Under the pieces are notes generated by a model, which saw only the letters and a program-made list of their open reading frames with translations, ran no database searches and was not told the origin of the DNA. From Glycomyces tritici (lineage in GTDB: Bacteria; Actinomycetota; Actinomycetes; Mycobacteriales; Micromonosporaceae): 64,000 nucleotides of DNA. The stretch's first letter is position 1; each line of letters starts with the position of its first letter. A program made the position numbers and the translations under genes. The stretch is taken from assembly GCF_030403505.1 (NCBI RefSeq), contig NZ_JAUEMJ010000010.1, positions 62,001 to 126,000 of the forward strand, in the 5' to 3' direction. Shown one piece after another: positions 52,412 through 64,000 of this stretch.

Positions 52412-53425
52412 ATGGCGGTGCAGCAGCGAGCGACGGTCGAGGACGTCGCGAGGCTCGCGGGGGTCAGCTCGAAGACCGTGTCGCGGGTGTTCGGGAACCG
52501 GGACCTCGTCGCCCCCGCGACGGTGGAGCGGGTCCTCGACGCCGCCAAGCGGCTGCGGTTCCGGCCGAACTCGCTGGCGCGGACCCTGCGCCGCGGCGGC
52601 GGCACCGACACCATCGGCTTCGTCATGGGCGAGCTCGGCAACCCGTTCTACTACGGGATCGCCTCCGGGATCGAGCAGGAGGCCTCGCGCAACGGGAACG
52701 CGCTCGTCGTCGCCACCACAGGGGACACCCCGGACGGCGAGGAGCGGGTGGTCGACGCCCTGCTCGCGCAGCGGGTCGGCGCGCTCCTGCTGGTGCCAGT
52801 CGCCGCCGACCAGTCCTACCTCGAAGGGGAGCGGCACCTGGGGACGCCGGTGATCGCCATCGACCGGCCCGCCCGCAACCTGGTGGCCGACGCGATCGTG
52901 CTCGCCAACCGCAGCGGGGTCTTCGACGCGGCCTCGCGGCTGCTCGCCCGGGGCCACCGCCGGATCGGCTACGTGTGCAACCCGGCCGCGGTCCGGGCTC
53001 AGGCCGAGCGGGTGCAGGGGTACCGGGAGGCCATGGCCGCGTACGGCATCGGCGGCACCGAGCGCTGGGAGCGGCTCGTGGACGACCCGCGCGCCGCACC
53101 GGAGCGGATCGTGGCGGACCTGCTCTGCGGCGAGGACCCGCCGACCGCGCTCATCACCGGGAACAACCGGATGACGATCGGCGCGCTGCGCGCCATGCGC
53201 GGCCTCGGTGAGGACGTGCCCGCCCTCATCGGCTTCGACGACTTCGACACCGCGGACGTGCTCGGGGTCAGCGTCGTCTCCCACGACCCGGTCGAACTCG
53301 GCCGCCGCGCGGCCCGGCTCGCGATCGAGCGCATCGGCGACCCGCTCGGGTTCACCAGGCGCATCGAACTGCCGACCCGCTTCATCGAGCGGGGTTCGGG
53401 GGAGCGCCCGCCGCGGGGCGCTTGA
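52412..53425 (+). CDS. LacI-family transcriptional repressor of the mannan locus
   Basis: A 337-residue regulator. The N-terminal HTH (about 7-27, TVEDVARLAGVSSKTVSRVF) and hinge (RPNSLARTLRRG) are followed by a periplasmic-binding-protein-like sensor domain. GGGGAGGAGG precedes ATG 52412. Divergent from the importer; the AACCGGTT site lies between them. Confidence 0.93.
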   Translation: MAVQQRATVEDVARLAGVSSKTVSRVFGNRDLVAPATVERVLDAAKRLRFRPNSLARTLRRGGGTDTIGFVMGELGNPFYYGIASGIEQEASRNGNALVVATTGDTPDGEERVVDALLAQRVGALLLVPVAADQSYLEGERHLGTPVIAIDRPARNLVADAIVLANRSGVFDAASRLLARGHRRIGYVCNPAAVRAQAERVQGYREAMAAYGIGGTERWERLVDDPRAAPERIVADLLCGEDPPTALITGNNRMTIGALRAMRGLGEDVPALIGFDDFDTADVLGVSVVSHDPVELGRRAARLAIERIGDPLGFTRRIELPTRFIERGSGERPPRGA

Positions 53426-53543
53426 GCCCGGCACGAGCCGCCGGTCGTCCGGGCCCGCCTGACGTCCGCAAGACGGATCGTTCCGCTCGACGCCTTCGTC
53501 CGTCCGGGACGCGCTCCGACCGGCCCGGCCGCCCCGAACGCAG

Positions 53544-53572
53544 GCGGCCCCCGGCGGGTCGCCGGGGGCCGC
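53544..53572. terminator. Terminator between lacI and katG
   Basis: A perfect 12-bp stem (53544-53555 with 53561-53572) with a 5-base loop between convergent genes. Confidence 0.85.
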
Positions 53573-53587
53573 TGCACGCGCTGCGCG

Positions 53588-55873
<2,286 letters not shown>

Positions 55874-56042
55874 TCACAATGCCTACTTAAGCCTGAAATC
55901 GCCCCACGGATACCGGCCGATTCGAGCCCTGGAACCGGAGAACCCGTTCGGGGGCAAATCGGACATCGATCGTTGCAGTCGCGTCCGGTCCGGTTCACCT
56001 CCGGTTCGCCTCCAGGACGCCTGCGGCATGGACGGTCATGGC

Positions 56043-56270
56043 ATGAACGCCGCTGACAACGCCGACCTCGCACGCGTCGCCGCCCTCGCCCTCGCGGTCC
56101 AGCGGGCGGGCCTGCTGCCGCAGGAGGAGCAGGCCGCGCTCCTCGACCGGTACCGGCGCCTGCGCGACCACGTGCTGCGCACCGGCACGGCCGAGACCGT
56201 CCAGCGGCTCCTGGAGTTCGACGAGGCCGCCGGGCCCCGACCGCCGGTGCTCACCCGGCTGCGCTCATGA
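56043..56270 (+). CDS. Small hypothetical protein
   Basis: A 75-residue helical protein (LARVAALALAVQRAGLLPQE; RYRRLRDHVLRTGTAETVQR). There is no clear ribosome site; ATG 56028 would add five residues. Codon use (GC-rich third positions) suggests it is coding. Function unknown. Confidence 0.45.
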   Translation: MNAADNADLARVAALALAVQRAGLLPQEEQAALLDRYRRLRDHVLRTGTAETVQRLLEFDEAAGPRPPVLTRLRS

Positions 56271-56430
56271 AACCGCGCCCATGAAACCGCGCTCATAAGC
56301 GCCGATACGACGGCGCTCATAGATCCGCGCCCACGAGGGCGCGACTCTTACCGTTCTTTGAGCTGGCTCCCAGCGCCGCTGCGGTCCGCCTCGGTAGACA
56401 TGGCCGGTACGCAGCGCCGAAGGAGTCCAG

Positions 56431-57134
<704 letters not shown>

Positions 57135-57138
<4 letters not shown>

Positions 57139-58613
57139 AGCAGCCCCGGCGCTGGCGGCACTGGACCGTCCGCTCCCGCATGGCGTTCACCATCGTGACG
57201 CTGTGCGCGCTGGCGCTGGCCGCGGCGGTCCTGGCCGCCACGCTCCTGCTGCAGAACGTGCTCACCGACCGGATCGACTCGCAGCTGCGGACCGCCGCGA
57301 CGGCGATGCGCGACGAGGCGCCGCCGACCGGGCAGGACGACGGGTTCGAGCCGCCGGGGCCGCAGCCGGGGATGCCGGACGCGCCGCGGGTCTACGTCTA
57401 CGACGCGGACGGCTCGCTGGTCCACGCGTTCGGTGTCGACGACGCCGCCGCGCTCACCGGCCTGGGCGGCCTCGCCGCGAGCACCGGCGAGGCGACCACG
57501 GTCGAGGACGTGGACGGGAACTCCTGGCGCGTCCTCGTCGAAGAAGGCGACGCGGCGGGCACGTACGTGGTCTACGCCCTGTCCTCGGAGTACATCAGCG
57601 CGGCCACGGAGTCGCTGCTGCTCATCGGCGGCGGCGTGACGCTCGCGATCCTGCTGCTGCTCGCCGTGAGCGCGTTCTGGGTCGCGCGGCTGGGCCTGCG
57701 CCCGCTCGACCGGATGCAGGCGACCGCGGACGCGATCGCCGAAGGCCGCCTCGATGCGCGCGTCACCGACACCGACCCGCACACCGAGACCGGGCGGCTC
57801 GGCGCGGCGCTCAACACGATGCTCGCCCGCATCCAGGCGGCGCTCGACGCCAGCGCCGCCTCCGAGGCGCGCCTGCGGCAGTTCCTCGCGGACGCCTCGC
57901 ATGAACTGCGGACCCCGCTGACCTCGATCAAGGGGTTCGCGCAGCTGTACCGGCGCGGCGGGGTGCCGCCGGGGCCGGTGCTGGACGAGACGATCGGGCG
58001 GATCGAGGCCGAGTCCAAGCGGATGGGGCTGCTGCTGGACGACCTGATGCTGCTCGCGTCCCTGGACCGGCGGCGGCCGCTGAGCCGCGGGCCGGTCGAC
58101 CTGCTCGGCGTCGCCGCGGACGCGGTCGGGGACGCGCACCTGCGCGAACCGGGCCGGTTCATCGCGCTCGAATCCCTGCACGGCTCCGACGACGACCTGC
58201 TCGAAGCGGTCGACGTCATGGGGGACGAGCCGCGGCTGCGCCAGGTCCTGACGAACCTCGTGGCCAACGCGCTGCGGCACACCCCGTCCGACGCGCGGAT
58301 CACCGTGCGCCTGGGCTGGAGCGCGGACCTCGAAGGGCCGCGGTGCCTCGCGCAGGTCGGCGAGGTCCCGGCGCTGCCGGCGGCCGTGGTCGAGGTGGCG
58401 GACACCGGGCCGGGGGTCGCGCCCGAGCACGCCGCAGGGGTGTTCGAGCGGCTGTACCGGGTCGACCAGGGCCGCACCCGCGGCGCCGAAGGCGGCTCAG
58501 GGCTGGGTCTGTCGATCGTCGCGGCCATCGTGGCCGGTCACGGCGGCTGCGTGCGCCTGTGCGAGACGCCCGGCGGCGGAGCGACGTTCCGAGTGGTCCT
58601 GCCGCGGAGCTGA
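57135..58613 (+). CDS. Sensor histidine kinase
   Basis: A 492-residue membrane kinase. TM helices lie at about 15-38 and 158-180 around an extracellular loop of about 115 residues, then HAMP, HisKA with the phospho-His in DASHELRTPLTSIKG, and HATPase with N-box NLVANALRHTP, DTGPGV and GSGLGLSIV. Partner of the OmpR-type regulator (GTGA overlap). The next gene is convergent with only 7 bases between stop codons. Confidence 0.93.
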
Positions 58614-58620
58614 CCCGGGT

Positions 58621-59094
58621 CTACTCGGGGAGGCCGAGCTGCTTCTTCAGGCGCGCGACGTGGCCGGTGGCCTTCACGTTGTACTGCGCGAGCTCGATGT
58701 CGCCGTGCTCGTCGATGACGAACGTGGAGCGGACGACGCCGACGATCGTGCGGCCGTAGTTCTTCTTCTCGCCCCACGCGCCGTACTCCTCGAGCACCTT
58801 GTGCTCGGGGTCGGACAGGAGCGGGAAGGTCAGGCCGTCGCGCTCGACGAACTTGGCCAGGGCCTCCGGGGCGTCGGGGGAGATCCCGAGCACCGCGTAG
58901 CCGGCGTCCTGCAGACCGGTGAGGCTGTCGCGGAAGTCGCAGGCCTCCTTGGTGCAGCCGGGCGTCATGGCCTTCGGATATGCGAACAGGATCACCTTGC
59001 GGCCCTGGAGGCTCGACAAGGTCACAGGGTCGCCGGTGTCGGTGGTCAGCGTGAAGTCAGGCGCCGTCTCACCAGGCTGAAGTCGTACGTTCAC
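58621..59094 (-). CDS. bcp: Bcp-type thioredoxin-dependent peroxiredoxin
   Basis: A 157-residue peroxiredoxin with peroxidatic and resolving Cys in TPGCTKEACDF and the family end GRTIVGVVRSTFVID. GTG 59094 starts right before the conserved LQPGETAPDFTL. Closer to canonical Bcp than the paralogue at 19576. Confidence 0.92.
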   Translation of the reverse strand: MNVRLQPGETAPDFTLTTDTGDPVTLSSLQGRKVILFAYPKAMTPGCTKEACDFRDSLTGLQDAGYAVLGISPDAPEALAKFVERDGLTFPLLSDPEHKVLEEYGAWGEKKNYGRTIVGVVRSTFVIDEHGDIELAQYNVKATGHVARLKKQLGLPE

Positions 59095-59193
59095 AGGTCG
59101 CAACCCTACCGGTCGTCCCTGACAATCGCCTGGGAGCACGCTTGACGGTCCCTGTCCGGCGGCGGGCGGCTTCCCGACACTTCCCGGTCCGGG

Positions 59194-59236
59194 TTGACGA
59201 CGAGAGAGCGGCTATTGCAAAATAATTGCAATAGCC
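59194..59236 (+). promoter_or_regulatory. Nur-type box overlapping the nikMNQO promoter
   Basis: TTGCAA-AATAA-TTGCAA (59215-59231) matches the TTGCAA-N5-TTGCAA box known for the nickel repressor Nur in Streptomyces. It sits in a perfect 11-bp inverted repeat (59210-59220 with 59226-59236). A TTGACG (59194-59199) lies at -35 distance, so bound repressor would cover the -10 region. Confidence 0.8.
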
Positions 59237-59349
59237 TCACCGTGGGCTGTTGATTCCGCGCGTGGGCGCCTTGCATCCGGCAGGGCGGCCGCCACCACCG
59301 CCCCGGCCCGCCCCAGGCCCCCACAACCAGTCGAAAGGCGGCACTGCCC

Positions 59350-60045
59350 GTGTCAGACCTGGCGCTGCACATCCCGACGGACGTCGTCAACGGACCGACC
59401 TCCCTCGCCTTCGCCCTCCTCGCCGCCATCGCCGTCGGCCTCTGCGTCGTGATGGCCCGCAGGCACCTCGACGAGCGGCTCGTGCCGCTCGCGGGCCTCG
59501 CCACGGCGTTCATCTTCGCCGCGCAGATGCTCAACTTCCCCGTCGCCGCCGGCGTCTCCGGCCACCTCCTCGGCGGCGCGCTCGCCGCCGCGCTCCTCGG
59601 GCCCTGGCTCGGGGCGCTCTGCGTCACCGTCGTCATCGTCATCCAGGCGCTCCTGTTCGCCGACGGCGCCGTCACGGCCCTCGGCCTCAACGTCGTGAAC
59701 ATGGCCGTCATCGCCAGTTTCACCGGCTACGCCGTGATCGTCCTCGCGCTCAAGGTCCTCCCGCGCACCCGCTGGGGCCTGGGCGCCGCGGTCTTCGCCG
59801 CGGCCCTCGTCAGCGTCGTCGCCGCCTCGGCCGGGTTCGTGCTCCAGTTCTGGCTCGGCGGCGAGGAGGTCGGCCAGTCCTTCGGGGCCATGGCCGCCGC
59901 GATCCTCGGCACCCACGTCCTCGTCGGCATCGGCGAAGGCGTCATCACCGCCGGCGCCGTCACCGCGGTAGCCGCCGCCCGCCCCGACCTCGTCCACGCC
60001 CTGCGCGGCACCCGCCTCGCCCAGGCCCCCAAGGAGACGGTGTGA
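59350..60045 (+). CDS. nikM: ECF-type nickel/cobalt transporter substrate-specific component
   Basis: A 231-residue membrane protein of the CbiM/NikM family with about seven helices (LNFPVAAGVSGHLLGGALAA carries the second metal His). The usual start MHIPDG corresponds to LHIPTD at residues 6-11 here, preceded by five extra residues from GTG 59350. In known structures the free N-terminus and His2 bind the metal, so this start is unusual. First gene of an operon of four overlapping genes. Confidence 0.88.
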   Translation: MSDLALHIPTDVVNGPTSLAFALLAAIAVGLCVVMARRHLDERLVPLAGLATAFIFAAQMLNFPVAAGVSGHLLGGALAAALLGPWLGALCVTVVIVIQALLFADGAVTALGLNVVNMAVIASFTGYAVIVLALKVLPRTRWGLGAAVFAAALVSVVAASAGFVLQFWLGGEEVGQSFGAMAAAILGTHVLVGIGEGVITAGAVTAVAAARPDLVHALRGTRLAQAPKETV

Positions 60046-60383
60046 AGACCAAGCGCTTCTGGACCACCGGCGTCGTCGTCACGCTGGTCCTCGCCGGGTT
60101 CGTGTCCCTGTTCGCCTCCGCCTCGCCCGACGGACTCGAATCGGTGCTCCTCACCGGCTGCGACACCGCCGAAGGGGAGATCACCGGCGGCGCCTGCGTC
60201 CTCCAGGCCGCGGGCGACCACGAGATCGGCGGGGCCTTCGCCGACTACGGCATGTCCTTCCTCGGCAACGAGATCCTCGGCGCCTCGCTCGCCGGGATCC
60301 TCGGCGTCGTCCTCACCCTGGTCGTCGCCACCGGCCTCTTCTGGCTCCTCGCACGCGGCAAGCAGACCCAGGGCGAAGCGTGA
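60042..60383 (+). CDS. nikN: PDGLE-domain component of the nickel/cobalt transporter
   Basis: A 113-residue protein with two membrane helices and the family motif SPDGLESV (about 28-35) in an extracytoplasmic loop. It assists NikM in metal capture. GTG 60042 overlaps nikM by 4 bases. Confidence 0.88.
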   Translation: MKTKRFWTTGVVVTLVLAGFVSLFASASPDGLESVLLTGCDTAEGEITGGACVLQAAGDHEIGGAFADYGMSFLGNEILGASLAGILGVVLTLVVATGLFWLLARGKQTQGEA

Positions 60384-61141
60384 GCCCGGTCGACGGGCTC
60401 TACCGGCCGGGGGACTCACCGGTCCACCGGCTCCGGCCGCAGGTGAAGATCGTCGCGCTCGCGGCCTTCACCTGCGCCATCGCCGCCACCCCGCGAGAGG
60501 CGGTGTGGGCCTTCGGGATCTACGCCGCGCTCCTGGCCGCCCTGTTCACGCTCGCCCGTGTGCCCCTGACCTGGCTGCTCTCCCGCAGCCTCATCGAATC
60601 ACCGTTCCTGGTGCTGGCCTTGGCGTTCCCGTTCATGATCGACGGCCCCGCCGTCCAGCTCGGCTTCCTCCAGGTCTCCGAACCGGGCCTGTGGGCCGGA
60701 TGGAACCTCCTCGCCAAAGCCACCCTCGGCGTCTGGGCCGCCCTCCTGCTCTCGGCCACCACGCCGATTGCCGGAGTCCTCGCCGGACTCTCCCGGCTGC
60801 GCTGCCCCGAGATCCTCCTCCAGATCACCGCGTTCGCCATCCGCTACGCCCACCTCACCGTCGCCGAGGTGACCCAGATGCGCCTGGCCCGCCTCGCCCG
60901 CTGCGACGACCCGCGCTTCCTCTGGCAGGCCGGCGCGCTCGCCCGCAGCCTCGGCGTGGTCTTCATCCGCTCCTTCGAACGCGGCGAACGCGTCTGGCAG
61001 GCCATGGCCGCCCGCGGCTACACCGGCCGCCTCCCGCTCGAAGTCGGCCCCGCCCCCGCCGGCGCCCTCCAATGGTCGGCCGCACTCGCCGTCCCCGCGC
61101 TCGCCGCCGCCGTCGCGACCTGGACGGCGGTCCTCGCATGA
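60380..61141 (+). CDS. nikQ: ECF transporter T component (CbiQ/NikQ)
   Basis: A 253-residue membrane protein with about five helices. The coupling helices carry the family Ala-Arg-Gly type motifs (RLARLARCDD, MAARGYTGRLP) that contact the ATPase. GTG 60380 overlaps nikN by 4 bases. Confidence 0.9.
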   Translation: MSPVDGLYRPGDSPVHRLRPQVKIVALAAFTCAIAATPREAVWAFGIYAALLAALFTLARVPLTWLLSRSLIESPFLVLALAFPFMIDGPAVQLGFLQVSEPGLWAGWNLLAKATLGVWAALLLSATTPIAGVLAGLSRLRCPEILLQITAFAIRYAHLTVAEVTQMRLARLARCDDPRFLWQAGALARSLGVVFIRSFERGERVWQAMAARGYTGRLPLEVGPAPAGALQWSAALAVPALAAAVATWTAVLA

Positions 61142-61905
61142 GCGCCGATACGACTCCAGCCCTGCGCATCCGGGCCCTCGAGCACGTCTACCCGGACGGC
61201 CACCGCGCCCTCGACGGCGTCTTCCTCGACGTGCGCACCGGCGAACGCGTCGCCATCCTCGGCCCCAACGGCGCCGGGAAGACCACGCTCATGCTCCACC
61301 TCGCCGGGCTCCTCACCGCCACCGCCGGGGACGTGTCGGTCGCGGGCGTCACCGTGGCGAGGAAGACCCTCACCGAGATCCGCCGCCGCGTCGGCATCGT
61401 CTTCCAGAGCCCGGACGACCAGCTGTTCATGCCCACCGTCGCCGACGACGTGGGCTTCGGCCCCGCCAACCTCGGCCTGCGCGGGCCCGAACTCGCCGCC
61501 CGCGTCGCCGCCGCCCTCGCCGAAGTGGGCCTGGCAGACCTCGCCGACCGCCCCCCGCACCACCTCTCGGTCGGCCAGCAGCGCCGCGCCGCACTCGCCG
61601 GGGTCCTCGCGATGCGCCCCGACATCGTGGTCTGCGACGAGCCGAGCGCCAACCTCGACCCGGCCGCCCGCCGCGACCTCGCCCGCATCCTCCAGTCCAC
61701 CGCGCCCACACTGCTGCTGGTCACCCACGACCTGCCGTACGCCCTGCAGTTGTGCGAACGCTCGGTCATCCTCGACGCGGGCCGCGTCGCCGCCGACGGC
61801 CCCACCGCCGAGATCCTCGCCGACACCGCACTGCTGCAACGGCACCGGCTCGAACTCCCCTTCGGCTTCTCCCTGGAGACGGCACTGGCGGCGATGCGGG
61901 CGTAA
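61138..61905 (+). CDS. nikO: ECF transporter ATPase (CbiO/NikO)
   Basis: A 255-residue ABC ATPase with Walker A GPNGAGKTT, Q-loop FQSPDDQLF, signature HLSVGQQRR (a variant of LSGGQ), Walker B IVVCDEPSANLD and H-loop THDL. A single ATPase gene implies a homodimer. ATG overlaps nikQ by 4 bases. A strong terminator follows. Confidence 0.92.
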   Translation: MSADTTPALRIRALEHVYPDGHRALDGVFLDVRTGERVAILGPNGAGKTTLMLHLAGLLTATAGDVSVAGVTVARKTLTEIRRRVGIVFQSPDDQLFMPTVADDVGFGPANLGLRGPELAARVAAALAEVGLADLADRPPHHLSVGQQRRAALAGVLAMRPDIVVCDEPSANLDPAARRDLARILQSTAPTLLLVTHDLPYALQLCERSVILDAGRVAADGPTAEILADTALLQRHRLELPFGFSLETALAAMRA

Positions 61906-61938
61906 CGCCCGGGCACACGTCCCGCCGGCGCCGAACGA

Positions 61939-61972
61939 AAGGGGCGCGGCCGTGAGAACGGCCGCGCCCCTT
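61939..61972. terminator. Terminator after nikO
   Basis: A perfect 15-bp stem (61939-61953 with 61958-61972) with a GAGA loop between convergent genes. Confidence 0.9.
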
Positions 61973-61987
61973 GCAAAACGTGTCGGA

Positions 61988-62725
61988 TCAGCTCGCGTCG
62001 ATGGCGGCCTGGACCTCGTCGGCGAACGCCGAGTTCTCGACCAGTTCGCCGTTCACCTTCGCGGTCGGCGTACCGGAGACGCCCTGCTCGCCCGTCGCGC
62101 TGGCGTTGCCCTCCTTGACCCAGCCCCGGTACTTCTCGTCCTCCACACAGGACTTCCAGTCGGCGCCGAGGCCGACGTCGTCCGTGCCGATCGCGATGAG
62201 CTCCGCGTCGCTCAGGCCCGAGGTGTTCTCGGCGGGCTGGTTCGCGTACAGCGCCAGCGTGTAGTCGAGGAACTGCTGCTCGCCTACATCGGCGGCGCAC
62301 ACGGCGGCCGCGGCCGCGCGGCTGGAGTACTCGGTGCCCGCGCTCAGGCGGTCGAGGATCGCGAGCGGGTGGTAGTTCACGGTGACCGAGCCGTCGTCCA
62401 CCCAGGACTGGATCTGCTCGGCGTACGCGGACTCGAACTGGTTGCAGGCCGGGCACATGTAGTCGATGTAGAGGTCGACCTGGACCGGCCCGTCGCCGAT
62501 CTGCACGCCGAACGTGTCGGTGACCTGCGCGGCCGGATCCTGGACCTCGTACTCAGGCTCGCGGTTCATCCAGATGCCCCAGGCGAGGAGCCCTCCGATC
62601 AGCACGACGGCGGCGCCGATCGCCACTCCGAACACGATCTTCCGGCGCCGCGCCTCCGCGGCCTGCTGCCTGCGCAGCGCCTCGGCGGCCTGGCGGCGGT
62701 CGGTATTCCGGTTCGACTTCCCCAT
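61988..62725 (-). CDS. DsbA-family membrane-anchored thiol oxidoreductase
   Basis: A 245-residue protein with a basic cytoplasmic N-tail, one membrane helix (about 30-52) and an extracytoplasmic DsbA-like domain (Thioredoxin_4 type). The active site is CPAC (YIDYMCPACNQFES) and the cis-Pro loop is GVSGTPTAKVNG. It introduces or exchanges disulfides in exported proteins; the VKOR partner is not here. Confidence 0.9.
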   Translation of the reverse strand: MGKSNRNTDRRQAAEALRRQQAAEARRRKIVFGVAIGAAVVLIGGLLAWGIWMNREPEYEVQDPAAQVTDTFGVQIGDGPVQVDLYIDYMCPACNQFESAYAEQIQSWVDDGSVTVNYHPLAILDRLSAGTEYSSRAAAAAVCAADVGEQQFLDYTLALYANQPAENTSGLSDAELIAIGTDDVGLGADWKSCVEDEKYRGWVKEGNASATGEQGVSGTPTAKVNGELVENSAFADEVQAAIDAS

Positions 62726-62794
62726 GTGCCTCGCTCAGCCTTTCTGCGGTCCAACTCTCGATTCACGAAGCGGATTCGAGTACGCTCAGCGGCG

Positions 62795-64000
62795 ATGCGC
62801 TCCCGATCCAACGACCGCCGCACTGCCGCTCAAGCGACCCGCTTCGCCTGGTCGTCGCTTGCAGCGGCCCTGCTCGGCGTGTTCTTCGGCGCGCTCTGGG
62901 CCTCAGGGGCCTGGGCGCACGCCACGGCCACCAAGACCACGCCCGCCTCAGGGGCGCTCCTTGAGGCGCCGCCGAGCGAAGTCGTCGTCGAGTTCAACGA
63001 ACCAGTCACCCCCGTAGACGCGGCCACCGGCGTGGTGGCTCCCGATGGTGACCGAGCCGACACCGGGGTCACGCAGAACGCCGAAGAGACCACCCTGACG
63101 ATCGCGGTCGACGCCGACCAGGAGGGCACCTACCTCGTCGGCTACCGGGTCGTCTCCCACGACGGGCACCCCGTCTCCGGCACGTTCACCTACTCCGTGG
63201 GCGCCGAGAGCGAAGCGCCGAGCGCCGAAGCGCTCACGGCCGGAACCGATCCGTTCGTGCAGGCCCTGCTCTACGGCAACCGCTGGCTCGGGTACGCGGC
63301 GCTCGCGCTCGCCCTCGGCGCGGGGATCTTCCTGGCCATCGGGGCGCGGCCGCGCGAGGCCGCGGCCAAGATGGTCGCGACCGGCCTCGCCGTCGTCGCC
63401 ATGACCGCCGTGCTCGGCCTGCCGCTGCAGGCCGCGTACGAGACCGGGACCAGCATCTCCGGCCTCGACGCGGTCGGGCTCCAGTCCGTCATGGAATCGA
63501 ACATCGGCCTCGCCGGCCTGCTGCGGCTCCTGCTCGTCCTCCTCGCCCTGCCGCTCATGCGGACCGTGGTCACGAGCGAGGAGGAGCCGAAGCCGCTCCT
63601 GGTGGCCGGCCTCGCCGGCGTCGGGCTCGCACTCGCGGCGACCTGGCCGCTCGCCGGGCACCCCATGGCGACCGAACCGGTGGTGGTCGCGTTCGTCGCG
63701 GACCTGGTGCACCTGGCCGCCGCGATGGCCTGGGCGGGCGGCGTGATCGCGATCCTCGTCCTCGCGTTCCGCAAGGACGCCGAGATCCCCGACAAGACCG
63801 CCGAGACCTGGATCGCCCTGGTGCCGTGGCTGTGCGCGAACGTGCTCGTCGCCGGGCTCGCCTCCGGGCTGCTCCACATCGACTCGATCGAAGCGCTCAC
63901 CGACACCAGGTACGGGCGCCTGGTGATCCTCAAGGCCGCGCTGTTCGTCCTCATCGTCGGCGCGGGCCTGTTCACGCGCCGGGCCCTGCTGCGCCGCACG
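62795..64000 (+). CDS. CopC-CopD fusion, copper resistance/transport protein (partial)
   Basis: The first 402 residues of a gene that leaves the window. The signal peptide ends at AWA, leaving His as mature residue 1 (HATATKTTPASGALLE), the copper-binding start of CopC; CopC continues to about residue 130 with SHDGHPVSGTF. Several membrane helices of a CopD-type domain follow from about 155. Thought to bind copper outside and move it inward. ATG 62795; no strong ribosome site. Divergent from the DsbA-like gene, 69 bases away. Confidence 0.9.
   Translation, partial: MRSRSNDRRTAAQATRFAWSSLAAALLGVFFGALWASGAWAHATATKTTPASGALLEAPPSEVVVEFNEPVTPVDAATGVVAPDGDRADTGVTQNAEETTLTIAVDADQEGTYLVGYRVVSHDGHPVSGTFTYSVGAESEAPSAEALTAGTDPFVQALLYGNRWLGYAALALALGAGIFLAIGARPREAAAKMVATGLAVVAMTAVLGLPLQAAYETGTSISGLDAVGLQSVMESNIGLAGLLRLLLVLLALPLMRTVVTSEEEPKPLLVAGLAGVGLALAATWPLAGHPMATEPVVVAFVADLVHLAAAMAWAGGVIAILVLAFRKDAEIPDKTAETWIALVPWLCANVLVAGLASGLLHIDSIEALTDTRYGRLVILKAALFVLIVGAGLFTRRALLRRT

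Overview
The window is GC-rich DNA from an actinomycete, with GTG starts, 4-base ATGA/GTGA gene overlaps and hairpin terminators that mostly lack T-tracts. The families point the same way: a Crp very close to M. tuberculosis Rv3676, a MarP protease with its disulfide cysteines, a mycosin-type subtilase, SseB-domain proteins and class F-like sortase. A Glycomyces/Stackebrandtia-type organism is my guess from overall gene style, not something the sequence proves.

Left chromosomal part (1-21787). An atpC gene sits away from any other ATP synthase gene, next to a DUF2550 gene and crp. A tightly overlapping minus-strand operon follows: mycosin, nth, TlpA-like lipoprotein, NUDIX CoA hydrolase, marP. 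Divergent from it is a gene for a large two-SseB-domain protein with an unassigned C-terminal domain, joined to a small gene that looks like an immunity or partner protein. Next come a sugar catabolic cassette (Gfo/Idh dehydrogenase, DUF993, TIM-barrel isomerase), a sortase with an overlapping surface-protein gene, an isolated nuoI-nuoJ pair, a DUF885 peptidase, a CHAD protein, an AA10-CBM2 LPMO, a Bcp peroxiredoxin, rdgB and rph. Two short tandem-repeat arrays lie here; one is made of copies of the rdgB 3' end including its stop codon.

Integrated element (about 21788 to 41500-41735). It starts directly after a tRNA-Leu(UAG) gene. It carries a frameshifted large serine recombinase, a leaderless PLD-like gene, a mobilisation block (RHH protein, orphan DNA methyltransferase, replication-relaxation protein, VirD4/TraG-like coupling ATPase and several tiny genes), an XRE regulator-flavoprotein pair, and a visibly AT-richer cargo: a zinc-ribbon protein with two ATP-cones, a 2OG-Fe(II) oxygenase, an SDR, a two-TM protein and a DpnII/MboI-like nuclease-fold protein. 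This cargo is the best candidate for an undescribed system.

Right chromosomal part (41739-64000). A sulfite-oxidase-type molybdoenzyme is followed by a mannan/mannoside utilisation locus (GH2 beta-mannosidase, ManA, BadF-type sugar kinase, GH113-like mannanase, ABC importer without its own ATPase, divergent LacI regulator). Then come katG, a small unknown gene, an OmpR-type two-component system, a second Bcp, a NikMNQO metal transporter behind an exact Nur-type box, a DsbA-like membrane thioredoxin and the start of a CopC-CopD fusion that runs off the window.
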